A DNA stretch of 33,497 nucleotides from Pseudomonas caricapapayae (GTDB lineage Bacteria; Pseudomonadota; Gammaproteobacteria; Pseudomonadales; Pseudomonadaceae), in contig NZ_LJPW01000006.1 of NCBI RefSeq assembly GCF_001400735.1, forward strand, positions 1 to 33,497, given 5' to 3'. Under the pieces are notes generated by a model. That model ran no database searches. It saw only the letters and a program-made list of their open reading frames with translations, and had not been told where the DNA came from. Every line of letters starts with the position of its first letter. The first letter of the stretch is position 1. Position numbers and translations under genes: made by a program. Below, in pieces: positions 24,289-33,146 of the stretch.

Positions 24289-27147
24289 TTACTTCACCGC
24301 GTGCACGGATGGAGAGGTTGGCGCCTGTAATTGAGTTGCCGGAATGAGCAAGTACAACTGGTTGGCAGTGTTGTCATAAGCCGTCTGACCAAAGGAGGAG
24401 CTGTCTTTCGAGGCGGTCACGAAGGTGCGCGACTCCAGACTCTGCAGACGCGCAAACCCGGGAGTCAGGTAGTCATCGCGAAGGGACCAGCGATCGCTGT
24501 TGTTCTTGACCTGGCACGCGGTCAGCTTCAAGCCGTCACGTAGACAGCGGGTGTCATCCAGGCTGACGATATTGATGTAAGGGCCTGGGAGCTCACCGGA
24601 CTCATTCAGTGGATTGATCCGCCAAAGCTGGCTTGAGTCGTTTTTGCACGGCCGAGCGTTGATATCCTCTCCACTGCGCGTGAGGCACCCTCGCGCACCG
24701 ACGGAGAGAATGGCGTGCAAGGGGGCAAGGTCTTGCGAACCGATGATGTCGAAGCTCTGCTCAGGCCCATTCGAGTAGTCCTGAAGTGCAATCTTGCCTT
24801 CTGTTCCGATGGTCATAAAACCGTTTAATTGAACGCTATACAACAGTATTGAACCCGGGCGAGCAGGATCCGGACGCCCGCTCCATTGAGCGAAAGGTAG
24901 ATATTTGATGCAGAGACTCATCTGAAGATTGCCGTTCAGGCAATCATCGTAGCGCGGTCCTGTCAGTGCAAAATGTATCTCCGAGGCTGCCGGAGCCGGA
25001 GGCATTGACCATTGCTGGTTGACGTCACCAGCGTTGCAGGTCTGCTCAGTCAGGGTATTGTTCGATGTGCGGGACACACACAAGCCGTTTAATCGGGAAC
25101 GCAAAAACCGAGGGTTTATGAATGTCGCTCCTGCTTCGGCGCCCACGACTACCGACGACGTGAGGAGCGGATCATTATCAAGTCTTCTCTTATCGATAAT
25201 CACGCCACCTCGCGAAAGTTCGACAAGTACTGGTTTACGTTGTGCAGAGATGTTGATCGTCGCAGAGATAACATTCTCAGCAGCAATGCTGCCGGAGTAG
25301 ATGGCCCAGCCGTCTGCCGATCCATCGGCGTAATGAACATTCAATACATAGTTATTCGGTGAGCCCGACAGGTTCATGGCATCCGGCGCTTCGGTGCTAC
25401 TCGACGGACCGGCAACAGGGAGCACTCCAGCGAAATCCTTTACAGCAGCAGCGGAATAACTGGCCGTCGCCGCAAAGACATTTCCGTAGTTGGAAATAAT
25501 CGGCGGATATATCTGGGTGATTTTTTCTGCGTCGTGCTGCGCATCTGCCAGTGTCACCACTAGCGTCTGCACAGGAACGCCCTTCAGAAGAGGTTTATCT
25601 CCAGGCTGCAACAGTTTGAGCAGCGTGCCTCTGTCGTGAACAACCGGATCAATACCTGAGTCGATGACTTGCGACGGGGCCATCACTGCTGGCGCGTCCG
25701 GGGTCTGAACAGTCTGTGAAGGGGGCCGATGGTCGTCAAACAGGCCGGCATACTGCAAGCCTTCCGGGAAGCTGCCAAACCGCTGCTGTATCTGCAACAT
25801 TTGCTGATGGGTAAAAGGAACGATGGCCTCGCGCCATTCCGCGGCGATCAGAGGACTTTCATTGCGCAGCGTTTCAAATTCATCAACCCGCGGAGCCGAC
25901 GCCGTTGCGGCAGGTTTACCTGGCCACACAGGCCCGCCCAGAGCCCCCATTACATGGCCGAAGTAGTGATAACCGAGGTAGTCCACCTCCAGGCCATATC
26001 CGGCGGGGTCTGGATGATAGTTGGGTAAAAATTTCAGATCATATGAACGGTACGCCCACTGTTCATAGCGCGGTGGTGTGTTATGTGGGAGGCCCAGCGC
26101 ATGACCCGTCTCGTGCCAGAAACCCAAAGGCCTCCAAGGGTAGTTACAACTGTCGCCAGCGCAGCTTGCCTGAACGCCAGAAGGGAATGCCTCTATGTCA
26201 TCAGGCACATCCAGCAATTGCCCCGAAATCGCCACAAACTGACCGGGCCGTTTGTCGCCAAGGTTTGAAGCCGCTCTCCAGTAATCACCCATTCCGACTT
26301 TCGCAGGGAGCGTCTTGTCGCCGAACTCGGCCCACTCATGGTAGTTGCGGTCCGAGGTGGAGTAACGATGAGGCTTACCATCAGGACCACGAGCAACGAT
26401 ATAGGGCCAGTAGCCTTGCCCCGTGCCCACAACCAATTGCCTGACCGGCAACTGCGAGAACATTTCACGGGCGGCAACGTTGGCCAGAACAGGATTATTT
26501 TCGGTGTCGAACTGATCCAGCACAGTCTTGCAGGTGCTCTGTTCCTTGAAAAGACAGCCCTTGATGTTCATCAGAACCAGCCCATCGCTTTCACTTTTAA
26601 GAAATACAGTTTTGCTCGGGTTCAACCTGCCCACCAAGTAGGGCTTGTTATCGACCATAAAACTGAACTCTGTTTCCGACGTGATCAACCGATAGGGAAT
26701 CGTTGCTGAAAAAGACCTCGTTCCAACGGTCGGATAGCTCCCGACGATGGCGTTACCCGAAAACGTGTCGCGCTCATCGTAAACCGCGTTTCCCGGGAAT
26801 AATTGCGGCGAAGTCATGGGGATTGTATGGGTGAAATTCTGGTGCCTCAGCAACACACTCACCGCGCTGTAGTTCAATACCGAGAAAGGTGTAAACGTCA
26901 CCAGAAGATCACGTCCCGGAACCAATAGCGGATCAAACACGTTTCGCTGCGCGCTGATGACATGTGTTTGTGCAAAATCGACTTGTCCCGATATCGGGGC
27001 CAGGTCGAGATCGTTGCGCAAGGGTAACGGCGCGGTTGCCTCCTGATTTTCCGGTTTACCAGCCTCCTGCGCCAGCAGCGACGAGCAGACCAGAGAGCAA
27101 ACGAGTGAAAATGCCAGCGAACTGACACGCAAGAAAAGCCTGTCCAT
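24289..27147 (-). CDS. Secreted M66/TagA-like zinc metalloprotease with C-terminal ricin-like lectin module
   Basis: A 952-residue exported protein. The signal peptide (about residues 1-26) ends 'SSLLAQ'. An N-terminal region with beta-rich sequence ('FDPLLVPGRDLLVTFTPFSV') is typical of M66 peptidases (StcE, TagA, dictomallein). The metzincin-like zinc site 'HETGHALGLPH' is complete: His345, Glu346, His349 and His355. From about residue 690 there is a Cys- and Trp-rich region with QxW-type repeats (Trp713, Trp842, Trp887) and 'CLTRSGEDINARPC', fitting a ricin B-like beta-trefoil. Known M66 enzymes cut O-glycosylated mucin-type proteins; a plant or microbial glycoprotein target here is inference. 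Its base composition is lower in GC than its neighbours. Its promoter should lie in the 168 bases before it. Confidence 0.85.
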   Translation of the reverse strand: MDRLFLRVSSLAFSLVCSLVCSSLLAQEAGKPENQEATAPLPLRNDLDLAPISGQVDFAQTHVISAQRNVFDPLLVPGRDLLVTFTPFSVLNYSAVSVLLRHQNFTHTIPMTSPQLFPGNAVYDERDTFSGNAIVGSYPTVGTRSFSATIPYRLITSETEFSFMVDNKPYLVGRLNPSKTVFLKSESDGLVLMNIKGCLFKEQSTCKTVLDQFDTENNPVLANVAAREMFSQLPVRQLVVGTGQGYWPYIVARGPDGKPHRYSTSDRNYHEWAEFGDKTLPAKVGMGDYWRAASNLGDKRPGQFVAISGQLLDVPDDIEAFPSGVQASCAGDSCNYPWRPLGFWHETGHALGLPHNTPPRYEQWAYRSYDLKFLPNYHPDPAGYGLEVDYLGYHYFGHVMGALGGPVWPGKPAATASAPRVDEFETLRNESPLIAAEWREAIVPFTHQQMLQIQQRFGSFPEGLQYAGLFDDHRPPSQTVQTPDAPAVMAPSQVIDSGIDPVVHDRGTLLKLLQPGDKPLLKGVPVQTLVVTLADAQHDAEKITQIYPPIISNYGNVFAATASYSAAAVKDFAGVLPVAGPSSSTEAPDAMNLSGSPNNYVLNVHYADGSADGWAIYSGSIAAENVISATINISAQRKPVLVELSRGGVIIDKRRLDNDPLLTSSVVVGAEAGATFINPRFLRSRLNGLCVSRTSNNTLTEQTCNAGDVNQQWSMPPAPAASEIHFALTGPRYDDCLNGNLQMSLCIKYLPFAQWSGRPDPARPGSILLYSVQLNGFMTIGTEGKIALQDYSNGPEQSFDIIGSQDLAPLHAILSVGARGCLTRSGEDINARPCKNDSSQLWRINPLNESGELPGPYINIVSLDDTRCLRDGLKLTACQVKNNSDRWSLRDDYLTPGFARLQSLESRTFVTASKDSSSFGQTAYDNTANQLYLLIPATQLQAPTSPSVHAVK

Positions 27148-27315
27148 GAATGAGTCCTTTCAGGAATGAGAGCACCTCGAAAAGCTGCCCTCAGTCCTTG
27201 TGCCCATCCATGGCCACGAACCGCTGATGACGGCAGATACCGGTCCATAGTCGGACGAGTATTGCCGTCGCTCAACTAGCAAAAGTGCTGGGTATGACTC
27301 CTGAATCATCGTCTG

Positions 27316-28230
27316 TCAGGACACTCCTCCGGCGGCAATTCGCGTGGCAATCGCAGGTTTGGCACGCGACTTTCTGAACACCAGTACGTTGCCCGCCATC
27401 ACCAGCACAAGCCCCACCAAGGCAGCCAGGGTCCACTGATAACCTTCAAACCATGTGGAGATGTTCAGCGCCACAATCGGAAACAACACCGTGCAATAAG
27501 CCGCGCGTTCCGGGCCCATGCGTCCGACCAGGGTCAGATAAGCGGTGAAGGCGATCACCGAACCGGGTACTACCAGATACAGCAATGAACCGACATAACG
27601 GGTGTTCCACTCAAACACGAACGGCGTGACGCTAAGCAGGCAGTAGATGCCAAGAATGCTCGCGCCGTAGAACATGCCCCAGGCATTGGTGGTCAGCGGG
27701 CGCAGGCCGGCTTTCTGTTGCAGACTCGACAGCATGTTGCCCGCCGAGAAGCACAGTGTGCCGAGCAGTGCCAAACCCAGTCCGATCAAGGTCTCACGGC
27801 TGGCGCTGTGCCCGGACAGCTCGGGCCAAAACAGGCACGCCAGCCCCAGCAGGCCCATCGCACCACCGGCAAGGACATTACCGGCGATTTTCTGGCGAAA
27901 GAACACCCGCGCATTCAGCGCATTCCACAGCGTCGAAGTCGAGAACACCACGGCGATCAAGCCGCTGGGTATCCATTGACTGGCGGTGTAAAAGCACATG
28001 AAGTTGACGCAGAACAGACAGACGCCCTGCGCCAGGCAGATCAACTGGCCGCGACGATTGACCGGTTGCAGCCGCTTGCTCAGCAGTAGAAACGCGAACA
28101 GCACCAGTGCGGCCAATGCGAAGCGATACACGATGGAAACTGGAATCGCGACATCGCCGAGTTGAAGTTTCAGGGCGATCCAGGTCGTGCCCCAGATCAG
28201 CACAGTCAGCAGGTAAAGCGAGAGGTTCAT
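27316..28230 (-). CDS. EamA-family (DMT superfamily) transporter
   Basis: A 304-residue inner-membrane protein with about ten transmembrane helices in two EamA repeats ('LYLLTVLIWGTTWIALKLQL' at the start; the second repeat after the central loop, 'GASILGIYCLLSVTPFVFEW' onward). Members export amino acids, metabolites or drugs; no specific substrate can be read. The ATG at 28230 has AAGGAG 8 bases upstream; longer in-frame starts lie in the intergenic region and the divergent AraC gene. The divergent AraC-family gene starts 136 bases away, a common regulator-exporter pairing. Confidence 0.92.
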   Translation of the reverse strand: MNLSLYLLTVLIWGTTWIALKLQLGDVAIPVSIVYRFALAALVLFAFLLLSKRLQPVNRRGQLICLAQGVCLFCVNFMCFYTASQWIPSGLIAVVFSTSTLWNALNARVFFRQKIAGNVLAGGAMGLLGLACLFWPELSGHSASRETLIGLGLALLGTLCFSAGNMLSSLQQKAGLRPLTTNAWGMFYGASILGIYCLLSVTPFVFEWNTRYVGSLLYLVVPGSVIAFTAYLTLVGRMGPERAAYCTVLFPIVALNISTWFEGYQWTLAALVGLVLVMAGNVLVFRKSRAKPAIATRIAAGGVS

Positions 28231-28366
28231 GGTGCAGGCTCCTTGGTGAGCCATCAGTCTGCTGCGCATCGGTCTGCGCCCGCTTGCACAATCTTGCGCA
28301 TTTGATTGACGGGGTACTGGCAACCACGCTTGCCGGGAGTAGGATACGAAGCCTAGAGGAATCGTC

Positions 28367-29242
28367 ATGCCCGCCATTGAATCCATCCAGGTCTTTCAGG
28401 CCCTGAACAGTTCACCCAATGCCAACCTTGAGCAGAGTGCGCCGCTGGGCGACGGGCTGGTGGCGGCGCTGTGGAACAATCGTCATGACTCGCAGGAGTA
28501 TCACGCTCCCACCCACCATACCTTGTCGTGTTACATCGCAGACGGCACCGGCACGTTCAGGCGCGGCCAGCCCGACCAGAAAGGCTCACCGGGCAAACTG
28601 TGCGTGCTGCCCGCCGGGCATGAATCGGCCTGGGTGGTGAACGGCGAAATCCGTCTGGCGCATTTGTATTTCAGCCCGGAGCACTTCGCCCTGGGCTGCG
28701 TGACCCTGCTGGATCGCGAACCCCGCGAAATGCAGCTGCGTGACAACACCTTTCTTGAAGACGAAGCACAAGCCCTGCGCTTCCAGCAACTGATCCGCCT
28801 GAACTGGGCAGAACCCGGCGAACGTCTGCTGACCAGCAGCATGGCTCACGAGATGGTCAGCCATGCGCTGCTCAGCCAGGTGGGGCTGCGCGAAGGGCTG
28901 CGTTTGAAAGGCGGCCTGGCCCCGCACCTGCGCCGGCAAATGGTGGACTTCATCGAAATGCACCTGGCCGACCCGCTGAGCCTTGGTCAACTGGCAAACA
29001 TGTGTGCGCTGTCGGAATACCACTTCGCCCGCATGTTTCGCGAAAGCTTCGGTTTGCCGCCGCACCAGTATGTGTTGGCGCGACGTATCGAACAGGCTCG
29101 CCAATTGCTGCGCAGCACCAGCAAACCATTGGGCGAGATTGCGCTGGCTTGCGGTTTTGCCAGCGCCAGTCATTTCAGCAACCGTTTTCGTCAGGCCATG
29201 GGGGCCACGCCAGGCGAATACCGGTTGGCGCTAGGTCAGTAG
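28367..29242 (+). CDS. AraC-family transcriptional regulator
   Basis: A 291-residue regulator with an N-terminal cupin-like sensing domain (residues ~1-180) and a C-terminal pair of helix-turn-helix motifs of the AraC/XylS type ('LSLGQLANMCALSEYHFARM', then 'PLGEIALACGFASASHFSNR', ending 'FRQAMGATPGEYR'). It is divergent from the EamA exporter and is likely to control it. The ATG at 28367 follows AGAGGAA. The last 12 bases overlap the convergent DUF3325 gene. Confidence 0.93.
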   Translation: MPAIESIQVFQALNSSPNANLEQSAPLGDGLVAALWNNRHDSQEYHAPTHHTLSCYIADGTGTFRRGQPDQKGSPGKLCVLPAGHESAWVVNGEIRLAHLYFSPEHFALGCVTLLDREPREMQLRDNTFLEDEAQALRFQQLIRLNWAEPGERLLTSSMAHEMVSHALLSQVGLREGLRLKGGLAPHLRRQMVDFIEMHLADPLSLGQLANMCALSEYHFARMFRESFGLPPHQYVLARRIEQARQLLRSTSKPLGEIALACGFASASHFSNRFRQAMGATPGEYRLALGQ

Positions 29243-29563
29243 ACGACTCATGGCGGCCAGAGGGCTCAGCAGCGCACCGCATCCTGCCAGCGCAAGCACC
29301 CAGCGCGGCCGGAACGGCAGCAGTGCAACCAGCAGCACGGCACTGCTCATCAATACAGCGAACCAATTCACCGTGCCCATCATCCAGCCATCGGCTTGAA
29401 TCGCCGCCCATGACGACAATGACAGCGCGCCCCAGCCGACCAGCTTGAGCGCCCGCCGCCGATGTCCGGTCAACGGCCCTTTGAGCAACTCGCCGTAATG
29501 ACGCGTCATGGACAGGCACAGGCACGTGAACCCCACATAACAAAGCAAGGCAGCCAACAGCAT
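29231..29563 (-). CDS. DUF3325 membrane protein of an iron-siderophore locus
   Basis: A 110-residue protein with three or four hydrophobic helices and the DUF3325 opening 'LLAALLCYVGFTCLCLSMTRHYGEL'. It is the third gene in a DUF3649 / PepSY-TM / DUF3325 set often found with ferric-siderophore uptake genes in Pseudomonas. Its ATG at 29563 overlaps the PepSY stop (TGATG), so the genes are coupled. Exact role is unknown; related small proteins accompany PepSY proteins in the pyoverdine iron-release locus. Confidence 0.85.
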   Translation of the reverse strand: MLLAALLCYVGFTCLCLSMTRHYGELLKGPLTGHRRRALKLVGWGALSLSSWAAIQADGWMMGTVNWFAVLMSSAVLLVALLPFRPRWVLALAGCGALLSPLAAMSRLLT

Positions 29564-31128
29564 CAATGGCTCTCCTGAGGTGTGGCCTGCAAAGCAGCGC
29601 TGGCGGCTCTACCCGCACGTGCCGCCTTGAATTTCAGCGATGCCCAGCCCAGGAAGACTCCAGTGACCAGCGCGGTCAGGTCAAAGGCGGCCATTACCCA
29701 GTTGCCTGACGTCAGCGCCCCCAGTAGATAGCCACCGCACGTCAGCAGGTCGAGCAGTGGCAGACCTGCAAACAGCAGCGCGCCCAGCCGCAATTGTTCG
29801 CGCCACGCACTGCGCCCTTTACGCACAAGGGCGTGCACCGCTGACAAGGCCCACAACGTGAAGAACACGCTGACTTCCCAATCGGCACGCCCGCTGAGAC
29901 CCGACGGCAGCAGACGATTGGCCCAGAAGAAGCTCGCCACGGCGATCATCAACCCTGACATGCTGGCGATATTGAGCACTTCCACCAGACGCAATTCCAG
30001 TGGCAGCACACCGGTTTTTGCGTGTTTGAGCTGGCGTTTACCCAGCCACATCACCAGTCCCGTGCCGATCATCGCGGTTCCGGCGACACCAAAAATGAAA
30101 TACAGCCAGCGCAGCAGCGGTTCGGCGAAATGGCCGACATGCAGGCCGTACATCCCGCTCGCAATCAGCAGGGCAACCGGACGCTCGGCTGCTTCGTTCA
30201 GCAACGCACCGCTGGCACCGCTGAATGTCAGCGCCCCGCCCCGATCCGGTACGATGCTGCCCTTGTCATCACGCGTCAGCAATACCGACGCGGTGCTGTC
30301 GCCCGGGTTGTTGACGATCACCCGACCAACCTGACCGCTGTCCCACTTTGCGTTCGCGGCGTTGACCAGCGGTGCAAGTGCCACCAGCGGCGCAGGTTTG
30401 CCTTCTGGCTTGACCAGCTCCGGGGACGGATAGGCTTCGCGGTAGAACGCCTGAACAGTGTCGTACTGGCTAAGGATGCTCGCGGGCATCACCATCGACA
30501 TGAAAATCACCAGGCTGCTGTAGGTGATCATCAGGTGAAACGGCAACACCAGCACGCCCAACGCGTTATGCCCATCGAGCCAGGAGCGCTGGCCCTTGCG
30601 CGGACGAAACGTGAAAAACTCCTTGAAGACCTTCTTGTGAATGATGATCCCGGTGATCAAGGCGACGAACATTGCCATCGCGGCACTGGTTGCCAGCCAG
30701 CGGCCCCACGGATAGGGCATCTGCAACTGGTAGTGAAACCGGTAGAAGAAATCGCCGCCGCGTGTGTCGCGCGCCTGTACCTCGCTGCCGGTGTGCGGAT
30801 CGAGCAGTTTGCGTACGAAGTTATTGCGCTGCCCCTGCTTGCCTTCGGGCAGCCAGCCGACCGTCAGACCCGGCGTGCGCGCGTCGGGCAGGCTGATGAA
30901 CCAGCGCGTGGCCCCGGCCGCGTGGTTTTGCAGGTAATGCTGCGCCTGTTGCACGCTGGCCCCGGCGTCAAGGGCGCGAACCGGAATCTCCGGCTGCATC
31001 CATTGGGTGATCTCATCCTTGAAATAGGAAAGTGTGCCGGTCAGAAAAATCGCGAACAGTAACCAGCCGAACAGTAAACCGACCCACGTGTGCAACCAGG
31101 CCATCGACTGACGAAAACCTTCCTTCAT
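29563..31128 (-). CDS. PepSY-associated TM protein, putative inner-membrane ferric-siderophore reductase
   Basis: A 521-residue inner-membrane protein of the PepSY_TM (PiuB) family. It starts with a typical first helix ('SMAWLHTWVGLLFGWLLFAIFLTGTLSYFKDEI'), then a periplasmic PepSY-type domain, further helices ('WLATSAAMAMFVALITGIII') with His residues suited to haem or metal ('HKKVFKEF', 'DGHNALGVLVLPFHLMITYS'), and a group of helices at the C-terminus. Family members such as FpvG help reduce ferric siderophore in the periplasm; applying this here is inference. The ATG at 31128 overlaps the DUF3649 stop (ATGA). A longer in-frame start at 31305 would lie inside the DUF3649 gene. Confidence 0.9.
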   Translation of the reverse strand: MKEGFRQSMAWLHTWVGLLFGWLLFAIFLTGTLSYFKDEITQWMQPEIPVRALDAGASVQQAQHYLQNHAAGATRWFISLPDARTPGLTVGWLPEGKQGQRNNFVRKLLDPHTGSEVQARDTRGGDFFYRFHYQLQMPYPWGRWLATSAAMAMFVALITGIIIHKKVFKEFFTFRPRKGQRSWLDGHNALGVLVLPFHLMITYSSLVIFMSMVMPASILSQYDTVQAFYREAYPSPELVKPEGKPAPLVALAPLVNAANAKWDSGQVGRVIVNNPGDSTASVLLTRDDKGSIVPDRGGALTFSGASGALLNEAAERPVALLIASGMYGLHVGHFAEPLLRWLYFIFGVAGTAMIGTGLVMWLGKRQLKHAKTGVLPLELRLVEVLNIASMSGLMIAVASFFWANRLLPSGLSGRADWEVSVFFTLWALSAVHALVRKGRSAWREQLRLGALLFAGLPLLDLLTCGGYLLGALTSGNWVMAAFDLTALVTGVFLGWASLKFKAARAGRAASAALQATPQESH

Positions 31129-31469
31129 AGCAGCCACCGACCGCAGGCACAGGCGGCTCCGAGCAACGCGCAGGGCGCCAGCACTCCGACCCAGGCCTGT
31201 AGGACCGTGCGACAGGCAAAACACCAAAGCACTGCGACCAGATAGACGAGGAACGACAGCATCATCCCCGCCACAACCGATTCGGCACGGGGGATCGGCA
31301 GCCACTGCGCAACGCAGATGCTGACCACCGAGGCCAGCAGATAGCCAGCAAACACGGCAGCCAGCGCCCGTGAGGTGACGGCAAGCCGATAACCGGTTGC
31401 AAGCCTCTTGCTTCTGGCTTTTGCCGTGCGTTTTTCCGGCAGCGGGCGGCTTGCAGGGGTGACATCCAT
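31125..31469 (-). CDS. DUF3649 membrane protein of an iron-siderophore locus
   Basis: A 114-residue protein: a basic cytoplasmic N-terminus ('KRTAKARSKRLATGYR') followed by three hydrophobic helices ('ALAAVFAGYLLASVVSICVA', 'ESVVAGMMLSFLVYLVAVLW', 'WVGVLAPCALLGAACACGRW'), fitting DUF3649. It is first in a three-gene overlapping operon with PepSY-TM and DUF3325 proteins and is divergent from fecI-like and fecR-like genes. No enzymatic motif seen. Confidence 0.82.
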   Translation of the reverse strand: MDVTPASRPLPEKRTAKARSKRLATGYRLAVTSRALAAVFAGYLLASVVSICVAQWLPIPRAESVVAGMMLSFLVYLVAVLWCFACRTVLQAWVGVLAPCALLGAACACGRWLL

Positions 31470-31590
31470 CAGAGGGTCTTCATTGATCCATGAAACATGG
31501 GAGCCGGATCACGCGCCCACCGGATGAGGTCGTGATGAATGCCAGCGCATGAGCCATTCGTCCCCGATCGGACAAATGAACCGCAATATT

Positions 31591-31609
31591 AATGATAAAT
31601 ATTCTCATA
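31591..31609. promoter_or_regulatory. Fur box upstream of the FecI-type sigma factor gene
   Basis: AATGATAAATATTCTCATA matches the 19-base Fur consensus palindrome at 15 of the 18 defined positions. It lies 33 bases before the preferred ATG of the sigma factor gene, where Fur with Fe(II) would block transcription. It is about 120 bases from the divergent DUF3649 start and might also affect that operon. Confidence 0.75.
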
Positions 31610-31641
31610 CGCAAAAGAGTCTGCCAGAATCCACGCCATCA

Positions 31642-32172
31642 ATGAGTCCCCGTGGATCGTTCCCCGTGCTGCCCATCGCCCACTCCGCTCTCAATCACAC
31701 TGTCGAAAGCCTGTACAGGGCACACAACACCTGGCTGACGACCTGGTTGCGACGCAGGCTTGGCTGTCCGCACAGTGCAGCAGATCTGGCCCAGGACACC
31801 TTCATCAAGGTGCTTGGCGCGCGCGACACGCCGCAGATCATCGAGCCCCGCGCCTTTCTGACCACGATTGCCAAGCGCGTGCTATGCAATCACTACCGAC
31901 GTCAGGATCTGGAGCACGCTTACTATCAGGCGCTGGCTGAACTGCCAGAGTGCGTGGCACCTTCCGAAGAAGAACGGGCGATCATTCTCGAAACCCTGGT
32001 GGAACTGGATCAACTGCTGGACGGCCTGCCAGCGCACGTCAAGCGGGCGTTCCTGATGGCGCAGGTCGACGGCTTCAGTCACGGCCGGATTGCGGCCGAG
32101 CTGGGCATCTCCATCGCAACCGTCAAACGCCATCTGAACAAGGCTGCACTGCGCTGCTATTTCGCCTTATGA
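31642..32172 (+). CDS. ECF sigma factor, FecI type (iron-starvation sigma factor)
   Basis: A 176-residue ECF sigma factor. Region 2 covers about residues 15-80 ('VESLYRAHNTWLTTWLRRRL', 'DLAQDTFIKVL') and region 4 about 115-170 ('LDGLPAHVKRAFLMAQVDGF', 'IAAELGISIATVKRHLNKAA'). It should direct RNA polymerase to a siderophore receptor gene when the partner FecR-like protein signals. An ATG at 31549 is in frame, but the Fur box at 31591-31609 would then be inside the gene; the start at 31642 gives the normal FecI length. No good Shine-Dalgarno sequence precedes 31642, so the exact start is uncertain. The stop overlaps the fecR-like start (ATGA). Confidence 0.9.
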   Translation: MSPRGSFPVLPIAHSALNHTVESLYRAHNTWLTTWLRRRLGCPHSAADLAQDTFIKVLGARDTPQIIEPRAFLTTIAKRVLCNHYRRQDLEHAYYQALAELPECVAPSEEERAIILETLVELDQLLDGLPAHVKRAFLMAQVDGFSHGRIAAELGISIATVKRHLNKAALRCYFAL

Positions 32173-33146
32173 ACCCTGACAGCGAATCCCTGAACAAATC
32201 CGACATCTCGCCTGGCGTTGCGCAGCAGGCGGTCGGCTGGCTGCTGGAAATGCAGGAAGGTGCGCTGAATGCCCGTCGTCAACAAGCCTGGCAGCTCTGG
32301 CTCAATGGCAACGCCGAACACCAGCGGGCATGGGCGCACATGCAGCGCGTCAACCAGCGCCTCAGCGGGCTGAATTCGCCGCTGGCGCATGCCGCACTCA
32401 ACGCGCCGAAATCCGCCAGTCGTCGGCATGCTCTGAAACTGCTGTTGCTACTGGGCGCAGGTTCGGCAGCAGGCTGGAGCCTGCGCGAGCAGATCGCGCT
32501 GCAACCCTTGCTGGCCGACTACAACAGCGGCGTGGGCGAGCAACGCAAGGTGGCGTTGAGCGATGGTAGTCAGGTGCAGTTGAATACCGCCAGTGCGGTC
32601 GATGTGCGTTTCGATGCACAGCAACGCGTGATCCGGCTGCTGCAGGGCGAAATCCTCGTGAGCGCCTCAGCGGACGACCGTCCGCTGAGGCTGTCGAGCG
32701 CCGAAGGCACGGTCAGGGCATCGACAGGCACCAGCCGTTTCAACCTGCGCCAGCTGGAGGGACGCACACAACTGGCGGTGTTTGCCGGTTCCCTGGAAAT
32801 ATCCCCGATCAGCAGGAGCGGCCAGGGTTTGATGCTGCGGGCCAGTCAACAAGTGACGTTTGGCCCTGATGCCTGGGACAACGTGCGCCCGCTGGACGCA
32901 GGCAGTGGCGCATGGGCGGACGGGATGCTGGTGGCGTCGCGCATGAGGCTGGCGGATTTTCTCGCAGAACTGGGTCGCTATCGCCGTGGACGTCTGCACT
33001 GCGATGCGAAAATCGCCGACCTGCTGATTTCCGGCAGCTATCCGCTGGCCGACAGCGAGCGCATCCTCGACATGCTGGAACTTGCCCTCCCTGTGCGCGT
33101 GCAGCGTTTTACCCGGTATTGGGTAAATGTGCAGGCGCGCGTTTGA
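32169..33146 (+). CDS. FecR-family anti-sigma/transmembrane sensor
   Basis: A 325-residue inner-membrane regulator. The cytoplasmic N-terminal sigma-binding domain (DUF4880 type, residues ~10-65, 'AVGWLLEMQEGALNARRQQA', 'WAHMQRV') is followed by one membrane segment (~85-103, 'ALKLLLLLGAGSAAGWSL'). The periplasmic FecR domain comes next ('QRKVALSDGSQVQLNTASAV', 'RLLQGEILVSA'), then a C-terminal STN-like/DUF4974 part ('MRLADFLAELGRYRRGRLHC', 'YPLADSERILDMLELALPVR'). It senses a loaded TonB-dependent receptor and controls the FecI-type sigma factor. The ATG overlaps the sigma factor stop, so the pair is translationally coupled. The cognate receptor gene is not in the window; it would be expected just past the repeats that follow. 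Confidence 0.92.
   Translation: MNPDSESLNKSDISPGVAQQAVGWLLEMQEGALNARRQQAWQLWLNGNAEHQRAWAHMQRVNQRLSGLNSPLAHAALNAPKSASRRHALKLLLLLGAGSAAGWSLREQIALQPLLADYNSGVGEQRKVALSDGSQVQLNTASAVDVRFDAQQRVIRLLQGEILVSASADDRPLRLSSAEGTVRASTGTSRFNLRQLEGRTQLAVFAGSLEISPISRSGQGLMLRASQQVTFGPDAWDNVRPLDAGSGAWADGMLVASRMRLADFLAELGRYRRGRLHCDAKIADLLISGSYPLADSERILDMLELALPVRVQRFTRYWVNVQARV

Noticed and set aside
31549..31641. Longer N-terminus for the FecI-type sigma factor
   Set aside because: It contains the Fur box and has no sigma-factor similarity.
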